In this document: positions 56,287 to 64,000 of the stretch, piece after piece
How positions within the stretch are numbered: the stretch's first letter is position 1
Layout: each line of letters starts with the position of its first letter
Origin: Darksidea phi
Taxonomy: Eukaryota; Ascomycota; Dothideomycetes; Pleosporales; Lentitheciaceae
Reading direction: 5' to 3'
DNA: 64,000 nucleotides
Assembly: GCA_030770425.1 (NCBI GenBank)
Contig: JASJFT010000039.1
Span: forward strand, 1-64,000
Notes under the pieces: model-generated
Told to the model about the DNA's origin: nothing
Database searches by the model: none
The model's input: the letters and a program-made list of their open reading frames with translations, nothing else
Translations under genes and position numbers: made by a program

Positions 56287-56470
56287 GTGAGTTCCAAGAT
56301 GTCCGACTTCTTGGCCGTCGGTGGGGACTCGCTTCTTCCCCTGAAGCTGCGGGAGGAGATTAGTCGCTCATTCGGCGTCGACCCGCCTCTCTTCCAGCTT
56401 TTGGAAGCGAGCTCTCTGGAGAGCATGGCTGCGCGGATCCAGGCAATCGTCGGCGTTGGTCCGATTACTG
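56287..56470 (+). pseudogene. Peptidyl-carrier (PCP) domain
   Basis: DFLAVGGDSLLPLKLREEIS holds the phosphopantetheine Ser in GGDSLL. SLESMAARIQAIVGVG is the last helix. Confidence 0.85.
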
Positions 56471-56579
56471 CACCTAAGACACCCGAGCCGGAGAAGCAGG
56501 AGCAAACACAAGTACAGCCACATCATGTTGCGGACGATATGATTTTGAAAGGAGGTATGTTTGTGATGACGAGATCGGT

Positions 56580-57560
56580 TTGATAGAAGGAGTTTTCCCC
56601 AGTCTGCAGGATGGGGGCTGTCATGTTTGAAGAATAGGTTTTTTTTTTTTTTTTTGGGTTCGGCGGTGAATGCCAGCTGTATTGCACAGCTATCCTGTTT
56701 GGTGCCGAGGCGGAAGAGCCGAGGCGGAATCTGTATGGTGTCTGTTCTCTCTGTTGACTAGCACTGGTTTCCTTCCGATCGAAGGGACATCCTTTATGGA
56801 AAATCTGAGCGAGCGTACGCCGCGCGCGAGCGACCTGGTTGTACTAGATTTGGAGAGGTATTAGGTACTCCTAGTACTAGCGCCTAATAGTAGAGGTGGA
56901 AGTATATTGGACCCTCTTCGATCCAAATATACCATGTGGTTGGGAAGGGAATCGAATCGAACCCTTAACCTTCAAGCGGAACGAGGATGATGATTGACTA
57001 TCGGACCAAAGTACCCTACGATCAGAGCGACGAAGAACCGGAAGGAGGTTTGCCAGGCCTCCAGCCCTATGCGGAACTTCTTCTTTCTTCACGAGGATCC
57101 TGAGGTACCTCTGGACGATCGAACCTTGATCCGAAGAGATTTCCTAGCGCGCTCCACCCGCAGGCGCTTCCCCACCAAAGAATAGGTTAATCACGGTTAG
57201 GAGGGTGAATAGCTCTTGAGAGAAGTAGAGGTACCTTGAACAACGAAGGCTGACCACTGAGCGGATTCGATTCGATTGATGAGTAGTGGAGATGAACGAA
57301 CTATTCGCACAGGCAGCTTTTATGCCCATATCCGAAGTATGGTTGTTGAAAAAAGTCATTGTCAAGCTTGGTAGCCGCCAAAGTCATCCGCGGTTCATGA
57401 GGTGAGAATCTCTGCATCCTTCTCTGCTTTCACGTTGTTGGCAGTACTAGCAGGCTCTTGAGCCATACACACACAAAAGATACTCTCACTGCGGAAGCGG
57501 TTGACGCGATCGCTATGTTTGTGAATGAGCTCGGCTTGTCAAGCAAAATAACTCAAGCTT
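56580..57560. other. About 1-kb interruption between PCP and reductase remnants
   Basis: It contains a 17-T run (56639-56655) and two tRNA B-box-like words on the minus strand (GGTTCGATC near 57115, GGGTTCGATTC near 56950). No coding content is recognised. It may be an inserted transposable fragment. Confidence 0.4.
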
Positions 57561-57569
57561 ACTTATGCT

Positions 57570-58010
57570 TAGACAAGATAACCGCAGGAGGAACCATTGA
57601 CTGGAACCTCGGAACGGACATCCAACTCGAAAAGATTGATGAGATTGCAACGAGACCTTATCCTCCACGTTGGCGTCAGTCCAGTACTAGGCCCAATAGT
57701 AACAGCCGCCCTCACAGGCGCAACCGGCTTTTTGCGTAAGGCGCTACTGCAGACTCTTCTGCAATACACACGCGTTGCTCGCATACACTGCATTGCCGTG
57801 CGCAGGCTCGATTCTCACACCGACCCCATCTTCAAAGACGCTAAGGTCTTGCTCCACGAGGGCGACCTGGGACAGCCAATGCTTGGTCTTAGCCCGAGTG
57901 GAGCCGAGTCCATATTCGGGCAGGCACAAGACGTCGTTATCATCCATAATGAAGCCGAGGTGAGTTTCCTCAAGCCTTACGCCGCGCTCCGAAGCGCGCT
58001 GTTCCGCTGA
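57570..58010 (+). pseudogene. Terminal reductase (R) domain fragment
   Basis: IDWNLGTDIQLEKIDEI is a typical pre-R linker. After a frame change, AALTGATGFLRKALLQTLLQ (NADPH-binding TGxTGF), HCIAVRR, LHEGDLGQPMLGLS and DVVIIHNEAEVSFLKPYAAL match the start of SDR-type release domains. The rest is missing. Confidence 0.8.
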
Positions 58011-58104
58011 CGGTGTGGGTAGTCGAGGCTGAGATGGCGGGACTCGACCCTCTAGTTGCCAAGGTTCTAGTCGAGGCGGAGAGGTCTGGAGTTAAGATAT
58101 CCTC

Positions 58105-58233
58105 CCAAGGCTGGTCAAAGGCTATATCAAGAACTTGGATCAGGGACTCCAGAATAAGCAGCAAGGCTGGGGTGTGTTCACACCGATTTTCAAAACGGCA
58201 TCCAAGGTCAGCAACATCTTCGGCCTCGCTTAA
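58105..58233 (+). pseudogene. Unidentified protein C-terminus fragment
   Basis: A short frame reading VKGYIKNLDQGLQNKQQGWG and then VFTPIFKTASKVSNIFGLA before TAA. It looks like a genuine protein end but I cannot place it. No intact upstream exon was found. Confidence 0.3.
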
Positions 58234-58455
58234 AAGTGAAGGAGCTGAGTTTACTTCGCTAGACAATAAGATAAAATGATGTTAATAGACCAATTCAAGC
58301 AGTGGAATCCCTCGCGCGACAGCCGACCCGAGGCTACGACAACTTTGGCGAACTATCCAGGTATGTAATTGACAAGCCATATAGGCAGAACGATCAGACA
58401 CCACAGGCATTTGCCAAATACGCCGAAGAGGTCTCTGACAGCCTTGTTTGCCGTT

Positions 58456-58731
58456 CTAGGCGTTCTTGAGGGTGATGCTACGGAAAAACGACGCAACCGC
58501 AGCCAGCACGGTGTGTATCATAGAGAGCAGCTTCGCCGCAGTATTGAAAATCGACGTCCCGATCGTCTTCGATCCCTGACTGACGCAGACGGGGACCGCT
58601 TTAGCAACACCAGGAATCGCCTTGATTGTGCGCAAGATGGCGAGTAAGCTGTTCTTTGCACTTGCACAGCTAGGGATCTCCTTATGGAATTTGACTGCCT
58701 CCTTCGCAGCGTTCTTGACATGGTCGGGCAT
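58456..58731 (-). CDS. Small helical hypothetical protein, 91 aa
   Basis: ATG at 58731 (MPDHVKNAAKEAVKFHKEI). It is made almost wholly of amphipathic or hydrophobic helices (LLAILRTIKAIPGVAKAVP; LLSMIHTVLAAVASFFRSI), without signal peptide or Cys pattern. No family recognised. It may be an exon of a larger gene or a remnant, given its decayed surroundings. Confidence 0.35.
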   Translation of the reverse strand: MPDHVKNAAKEAVKFHKEIPSCASAKNSLLAILRTIKAIPGVAKAVPVCVSQGSKTIGTSIFNTAAKLLSMIHTVLAAVASFFRSITLKNA

Positions 58732-58963
58732 TTTGACAATTTCCCTTCTCAATTCGCAATGATATGCGCTTATACCAGGCGGTGATTCTATGACGCTTCT
58801 CCCGGACTGCTTCCTGAGGATGGAGGTTCAAGGAAAGTGTGCATTTCTGCCGCGTTTCTCCACTCCAGTCTCGTATTCCTCGGGCTTAAACAGTAAATAA
58901 GGACAGCATGACTGGCCTCTTTACCTACCGTTCGACCCTCCGTGAAAATAGCTCTTAGTCGAT

Positions 58964-59546
58964 ATGAAATGGTTCCACAAGCTCACACGGAGCTCGCAGA
59001 AGCCCAGTGTGGATAATCGTGGGAACGCCTACCGAACAGCACTAGCAAGTTCCAGCCACTCTAACAGCGAGTTCTACACATACACTCCACTCAAGCATCC
59101 CCGAGACTTCCGTATCCTCCACTCGAAACGAAAACCTGAGGGAAGACCAAACAGGCGACTACATAGAAGTACCCTTCCGCGACTTACTCATCGAAGCCTC
59201 CCTAGACAACCCAACAAAGTACCTTGCCCTCGCCTACTGTTGGGGTGAACCAATTTTCTGCAAATCTATCCCGCTCGATGGAAAGCGTTTAGCAATAACG
59301 CGAAGCTGCGCCGCAGCCCTTCGCTGCATGTCGAGAGGAAAAGCTAACTGTCAAATCCGGGACGACATCGGGATTAACCAAGGTCCTTCCGGACTGCAAG
59401 AACAAAGGAACCAAGCTGCCATGGGCGAAATCTACAGTAAAGCCGAGCGCGTATATGTGCATCTCGGAGAACGCAATGAGGCGGCAGATGCAGGGTTTCT
59501 GGCCCCAGAGGTTTGGCAACTAGTTATGCGGCGGCAATTACAGTAA
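58964..59546 (+). pseudogene. HET-domain gene remnant
   Basis: FYTYTPLKHPRDFRILHS (HET start) shifts frame near 59125 into VPFRDLLIEASLDNPTKYLA, LAYCWGEP, then CQIRDDIGINQ and QAAMGEIYSKAERVYVHLGE. These are the three HET blocks ('YtWGd', 'iDaiCINQ', 'qm..IY..A..v.vwLG'). The middle block is damaged and the frame ends at 59546. HET proteins trigger vegetative incompatibility cell death; this copy is not complete. Confidence 0.8.
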
Positions 59547-60135
59547 GCACTTTGCGAAAGGGAGCGAAAGCGAAGTATGAGAAACTCGCGAATGGCGCTC
59601 TGGCAAGTACGCCGGGGTTTCCTTATGGGAAGTTACATGGAGGGTTTCGCTTGACGCCAAGGTCCGACACCTCGATCGGCTTGTTAGCTGCTCGAAATCA
59701 ATAGATTCGGCGCGTCGCCACATGTTGTGGTGGAAGAGAATCCATCAGAAGTGGGCCAAGTTGGTCAGTTCGTGATGAATAGAACGATGTTGACGTTCAT
59801 GGCGGTACTTAGAGATGCAGTATGGATGACAGTCTTCCGGACAAGCAATGGATACTCGGGTGTAGGTAGCGACAGCTTGGTTGTTGGGGACCTGGTCGTT
59901 GTGCTTCATGTATGTACACGCAGTGTGTTGCGAGCCTTGTAGCGAAGGGGTACAAATATGTTAGCTCGTTGTATGTAAACGGTATCATTGATTTGGTATT
60001 TTGGAGCGCGGGGGAGGATGTTGAAGATGAATGGTTCAAATTGAGCTGAGTCAGTCATAAACAGTATATGGTACCAAGTATAGTTAATATGTCTACATTG
60101 CGAGGACCCGCGGAAAGACTCCTCCCCTTGCACTC
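59547..60135. other. Intergenic or further HET-gene debris
   Basis: Small frames only (for example 59727-59942 plus). No domain recognised. Confidence 0.4.
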
Positions 60136-60938
60136 CTATGCATGCCACGGCTTCCAGGCGTAGTCGTAAAAGCGGGTAAGTTCGAAGCGCCATCGGATAG
60201 TGTCGATAAGACCAGGGTTGATGAACGGGTCCATGACGGCGGCCTGTACCGACTTGTCCTCGTTGATACACGTCCACTCGCCATGCATTCCCGGGTGATC
60301 CCTCAGACCCTCTCTATGCAGTATGTTTATGAGAATGACCTTCTTCACATTTTTGAAATACCATATCGATGCAAACACCATGTTTTGCTCTTGCAATCTC
60401 CGTTCTCTATCAAACTCACGCGACGTATCAGGCATGTCTAGGACGATGGTAATGGACTGGAGAGTCAAGTGTGGCGCATGCGTGTGGTCGAAGTGCTGGC
60501 GTAGGGGGAGCAACTTCTCAAAGAGGCCAGAAGCAGACGTCGTGAGAGCTACATGGCGGATATGGCTATGCTGAGCGGGCTCAAGGGTACGTAGACGGCG
60601 TAGGCAGTTTGAGGAGCGGGTCCAATTGAGATTGTGGGTGGTACATGCAAAGGCAATCAGCCTGGCTTCTCTGTAAAAGTCCCGGCATGTGAGGAGCGGC
60701 TCGAGGTTCGTCGAGGACCTGTGAAGATGTTTATGAGCAATTGTTCCACAAGGCATATCGGTAGGTCTCCATCGACGTACCTGGGCAGCGACGAGAGATC
60801 GGCGGAGGGCGGCGCAGAGAGGAATACGAATTCGTATATCAACAATCGCAGCTCGGCGGGTATTAGGAACAGCGGTGACGGCGTGGGCGGGCGGATGTAG
60901 GAAAAGAAGTCCATTTGCTCTCTGGCTTGCGCCTGCAT
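60136..60938 (-). CDS. F-box-like / 2EXR-type hypothetical protein
   Basis: Minus-strand exons 60938-60781 and 60718-60136 give 246 aa. The 62-nt intron (GTACGT to CACAG) restores a codon at LPR/SSTNLEP. An alternative start is the ATG at 60914. The N-terminus SPLFLIPAELRLLIYEFVFL is the 'LPaElRl.IYe' pattern of fungal F-box-like/2EXR proteins, and LLTCRDFYREARLIAFACTT is the usual following helix. HSHIRHVALTTSASGLFEKL begins the second half. Function unknown, probably in protein-protein contact. No breaks. Confidence 0.7.
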
Positions 60939-61754
60939 GTACGATAGCTCCCACCCCAACACGGGATCCTGGGCGGATGCATGCAGCTCAAGTGCGACCA
61001 AGAGAGAGTGAAGCTCAGACGAATTGCGATTCACCAGGCATCCACGACTCGGGAGGAGGCTGAGGCTCGGAGCTCTAAGCTCGGCAAGGACCCTAAGTCC
61101 CGCAGATAGAGAATAGAGCAAGTGACGCGTACATGGCGAGAGGGTTGAGCCGGCCCATTCAACGATGATGTCGGCAGCGAAAGAGAGCTCCTCGAGTTAC
61201 ATTTGCATCGACTGCACCGAGCAAGCAATGGGACAGCTGTCGTGCGCCGTCCTCCTGGATGAGGCTGGTGCAGGCGGCCGTTGCTGGGGGACATAGGCGG
61301 AGTGTGCGCTTGAGGGCGGTGAGGACGGCGCGCCCCTCCTGATTGGCCAGTGCGCAGCTTTCGACGCGGTTCTGCCGACCTGTCTAGAAGATTCTCGAGC
61401 TCCACCAGCAGCCTATATGAACTCCGCTGCAATTCTGCCCTCCCCAATTCTCCATCATCGTCGAGCTGCTCACTCTCCAACCTCACCTGCAGACACTCTG
61501 GTCTACTTGCTCAACTCCACCAGCTTTGCCTAGAGCTACTGAGCCAAACAGCCCCTCCAATTCGTAAGTGCAATCCGCCGCAGCCGCAGCCTTTTGCTCG
61601 AGGCAACAACACACTGGCACTTCTGCCAGCTCGAAAACTTTCTCTCGTCCTTTCCCCTCCCTCCTCTGCCCGCCTCCCACCCTGCTCGACTAGCTTGGAC
61701 TCTGTCTAACATCACCGCCAGTCCCTCGACACACCCCGCACATTCACATCCACC
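60939..61754 (+). promoter_or_regulatory. HSP90 promoter and 5' leader region
   Basis: Divergent from the F-box-like gene. C/T-rich leader immediately before the HSP90 start, as in highly expressed fungal genes. No separate gene supported. Confidence 0.5.
61387..61399 (+). promoter_or_regulatory. Candidate heat-shock element
   Basis: GAAGATTCTCGAG fits three alternating nGAAn units (GAAnnTTCnnGAG, last unit one base off), about 355 bp upstream of the HSP90 start. Confidence 0.4.
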
Positions 61755-63857
61755 ATGGCGTCCGAGACGTTCGAATTCCAGGCCGAGATCTCTCAGCTCC
61801 TCGGCCTGATCATCAACACCGTCTACTCAAACAAGGAGATCTTCCTGCGGGAAATCATCTCCAACGCCTCCGATGCTCTCGACAAGATCCGATATGAGGC
61901 CCTATCAGACCCGTCCAAGCTGGACAGCGGCAAGGACCTCCGCATCGACATCATCCCCAACAAGGAGGCCAAGACGCTCACCATCCAAGACAGCGGTATC
62001 GGCATGACCAAAGCTGATCTCATCAATAACCTAGGTACCATCGCTCGTTCAGGTACCAAGCAGTTCATGGAGGCCCTGTCCGCAGGTGCTGATATTTCCA
62101 TGATTGGCCAGTTCGGTGTCGGTTTCTACTCTGCATACCTGGTGGCAGACCGTGTGACCGTCGTCTCAAAACACAACGATGACGAGCAGTACATGTGGGA
62201 GTCAAGTGCCGGTGGTACCTTCAAGATCAAAGAGGACACCGAAGGCGAGCAAATCGGCCGTGGCACCAAGATCATCCTTCACTTGAAGGACGAGCAGATG
62301 GACTACCTGAACGAGAGCAAGATCAAGGAGGTCGTCAAGAAGCACTCCGAGTTTATCTCATACCCCATCTACCTTCACGTCCTTAAGGAGACCGAGAAGG
62401 AGGTCGAGGATGACGAGGCCGAGGAGACCACCGAGGGTGACGAGAAGAAGCCCAAGGTTGAGGAGGTCGAGGACGAGGAAGAAGAGAAGAAGAAGAAGAC
62501 AAAGAAGGTCAAGGAGTCCAAGATCGAGGAAGAGGAGCTGAACAAGACCAAGCCCATCTGGACACGGAATCCCCAGGACATTTCCCAGGAAGAGTATGCC
62601 TCCTTCTACAAATCGCTCTCCAACGACTGGGAAGACCACCTCGCTGTCAAGCACTTCTCCGTTGAGGGTCAGCTCGAGTTCCGCGCCATCCTCTTTGTCC
62701 CCAAGCGCGCACCCTTTGACCTGTTCGAGACCAAGAAGACGAAGAACAACATCAAGCTCTACGTCCGCCGTGTCTTCATCACCGACGATGCTACCGACCT
62801 CATCCCCGAGTGGCTCAGCTTCGTCAAGGGTGTCGTCGACTCGGAGGATCTGCCCCTCAACCTGTCTCGTGAGACTCTCCAGCAGAACAAGATCATGAAG
62901 GTCATCCGCAAGAACATTGTCAAGAAGACCCTCGAGCTGTTCAACGAGATTGCCGAGGACCGCGAGCAGTTCGAGAAGTTCTATACTGCCTTCTCCAAGA
63001 ACATCAAGCTCGGTATCCATGAGGACTCCCAGAACCGCCAGGCGCTTGCCAAACTTCTGCGATTCAACTCGACCAAGTCTGGTGATGAGACCACTTCCCT
63101 CACCGACTACGTGACTCGCATGCCCGAGCACCAGAAGCAGATGTACTACATCACTGGCGAGTCTCTCAAGGCGGTGCAGAAGTCACCCTTCATCGACTCA
63201 CTCAAGGAGAAGGGCTTCGAGGTCCTCTTCTTGGTTGACCCCATTGACGAGTACGCCATGACTCAGCTGAAGGAGTTCGATGGCAAGAAACTTGTCGATA
63301 TCACCAAGGACTTCGAGCTTGAGGAGTCTGAGGAGGAAAAGAAGCAGCGCGAGGCTGAGGAGAAGGAGTTTGAAGGTCTCGCCAAGAGCCTGAAGAACGT
63401 GCTCGGTGAGAGGGTCGAGAAGGTTGTTGTCTCTCACAAGCTCACCGGCTCACCATGCGCCATCCGCACTGGTCAGTTCGGTTGGTCAGCCAACATGGAG
63501 CGTATCATGAAGGCGCAGGCCCTCCGTGACACGTCCATGAGCTCCTACATGTCTTCCAAGAAGACCTTCGAGATCTCGCCCAAGTCACCGATCATCAAGG
63601 AGCTCAAGCGCAAGGTCGAAGCCGACGGTGAGGAGGACCGCACTGTCAAGTCCATCACCCTGCTCCTCTTTGAGACCTCTCTCCTCGTTTCCGGCTTCAC
63701 CATCGACGAGCCGGTCCAGTACGCCGAGCGCATCCACAAGCTTGTGTCACTCGGCTTGAACGTCGACGAGGACGTCGAGACGGAGCAGGAGGCCAAGGCC
63801 GACGAACCTGCCGCGGCCGAGGCGACAGGCGAGAGTGCCATGGAGGAGGTTGACTAA
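61755..63857 (+). CDS. hsp90: Cytosolic HSP90 chaperone
   Basis: A complete 700-aa frame without introns. The N-terminal ATPase region shows [35 protein letters not shown], the [19 protein letters not shown]ergerat motif, and [16 protein letters not shown] charged Glu/Lys linker lies at about residues 215-265. The middle domain has [20 protein letters not shown] (with the catalytic-loop Arg), and the C-terminal dimer domain ends with MEEVD, the TPR-cochaperone docking motif of cytosolic Hsp90. It folds kinases, receptors and regulators with ATP turnover. Length is usual. High use of C-ending codons suggests strong expression. Confidence 0.98.
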   Translation: MASETFEFQAEISQLLGLIINTVYSNKEIFLREIISNASDALDKIRYEALSDPSKLDSGKDLRIDIIPNKEAKTLTIQDSGIGMTKADLINNLGTIARSGTKQFMEALSAGADISMIGQFGVGFYSAYLVADRVTVVSKHNDDEQYMWESSAGGTFKIKEDTEGEQIGRGTKIILHLKDEQMDYLNESKIKEVVKKHSEFISYPIYLHVLKETEKEVEDDEAEETTEGDEKKPKVEEVEDEEEEKKKKTKKVKESKIEEEELNKTKPIWTRNPQDISQEEYASFYKSLSNDWEDHLAVKHFSVEGQLEFRAILFVPKRAPFDLFETKKTKNNIKLYVRRVFITDDATDLIPEWLSFVKGVVDSEDLPLNLSRETLQQNKIMKVIRKNIVKKTLELFNEIAEDREQFEKFYTAFSKNIKLGIHEDSQNRQALAKLLRFNSTKSGDETTSLTDYVTRMPEHQKQMYYITGESLKAVQKSPFIDSLKEKGFEVLFLVDPIDEYAMTQLKEFDGKKLVDITKDFELEESEEEKKQREAEEKEFEGLAKSLKNVLGERVEKVVVSHKLTGSPCAIRTGQFGWSANMERIMKAQALRDTSMSSYMSSKKTFEISPKSPIIKELKRKVEADGEEDRTVKSITLLLFETSLLVSGFTIDEPVQYAERIHKLVSLGLNVDEDVETEQEAKADEPAAAEATGESAMEEVD

Positions 63858-64000
63858 ACGGGCATTCGCCATCGTCTCCGAAAAGTTGACCGGCGTTTTG
63901 ATTCCCCCTCTTGTTCACGTATTACGGCTTTTTCCTTTCTATTCCTCCACCTCGTTTCTTGCATGCATGCGATACAGCTATCTAGTGCGGGCGTCTTGAG
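63858..64000 (+). other. HSP90 3' flank
   Basis: T/C-rich sequence after the stop codon; no gene seen before the window ends. Confidence 0.5.

Larger units (their letters stand above)
52464..58010 (+). pseudogene. PKS-NRPS hybrid relic: KR-ACP-C-A-PCP-R
   Basis: Fragments of one megasynthase appear in collinear order. KR from 52464, ACP near 53350-53620, an acidic linker (DEESDSDEESDDDDE), the N- and C-terminal edges of a condensation domain, an adenylation domain, PCP, then the start of a terminal reductase. The ketosynthase, acyltransferase, dehydratase and methyltransferase parts are absent on the left. At least six frameshifts or stops interrupt the rest, and the condensation domain lacks its middle (no HHxxxDG). 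Such hybrids make amino-acid-linked polyketides, but this copy cannot. About 1 kb of unrelated sequence separates PCP and R. Confidence 0.85.

Noticed and set aside
56930..57180. tRNA genes on the minus strand
   Set aside because: GGTTCGA words resemble B boxes, but no full cloverleaf with matching acceptor and anticodon stems could be built by eye.
62358..63131. 257-aa Leu/Gly-rich minus ORF
   Set aside because: Antisense shadow of HSP90 caused by strong codon bias.

Overview
The window is nuclear DNA of a filamentous ascomycete. The evidence is short GT-AG introns (about 45-90 nt) with CTNAC-type branch sites, a Tad-like LINE, LysM/CBM18/GH18 chitin genes, an AA9 LPMO, a HET-domain remnant, a PKS-NRPS relic and several F-box-like genes. 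A Dothideomycete is my best guess, but that is inference from general gene style only.

Layout. (1) 1-6060, minus strand: a non-LTR retrotransposon running off the left edge. ORF1 is an uninterrupted zinc-knuckle protein. ORF2 (APE endonuclease, RT, C-terminal CCHC) is continuous only after removal of five phase-consistent spliceosomal introns; this is the most unusual item in the window. (2) 7.9-14.8 kb: an AT-hook/coiled-coil gene and two F-box-like genes in gene-poor DNA. (3) 14.9-22.8 kb: a decaying chitin locus with a LysM pseudogene, a LysM-CBM18 gene with one abnormal acceptor site, and a divergent GH18 chitinase pseudogene carrying an amidoligase fragment. (4) 23.7-41.7 kb: mostly intact conserved genes. 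These are an uncertain membrane protein, NTO1 (NuA3 PHD protein), a Tra2-like RNA-binding protein, a DUF3431 protein, a 725-aa fungal protein, a short MGMT-type protein, a TPR protein and a Dal5-type MFS transporter. (5) 42.9-51.1 kb: accessory genes for surface and secreted functions: a one-TM protein with a cysteine-rich tail behind a stop, a GH105 enzyme tail-to-tail with an AA9 LPMO, a Pth11/SAT4-like membrane protein and a secreted alpha/beta hydrolase. (6) 52.4-59.6 kb: graveyard of a PKS-NRPS (KR-ACP-C-A-PCP-R) and a HET gene. (7) 60.1-63.9 kb: an F-box/2EXR-like gene and intact, intronless HSP90 ending in MEEVD.

Housekeeping genes are clean, while the chitin, PKS-NRPS and HET loci carry many frameshifts and stops. 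This pattern suggests real accessory-gene decay rather than general sequencing error, although single-base indels in homopolymers could be assembly errors. Exon coordinates were worked out by hand from splice signals and reading phase. Functions were assigned from recognised motifs, without any database search.
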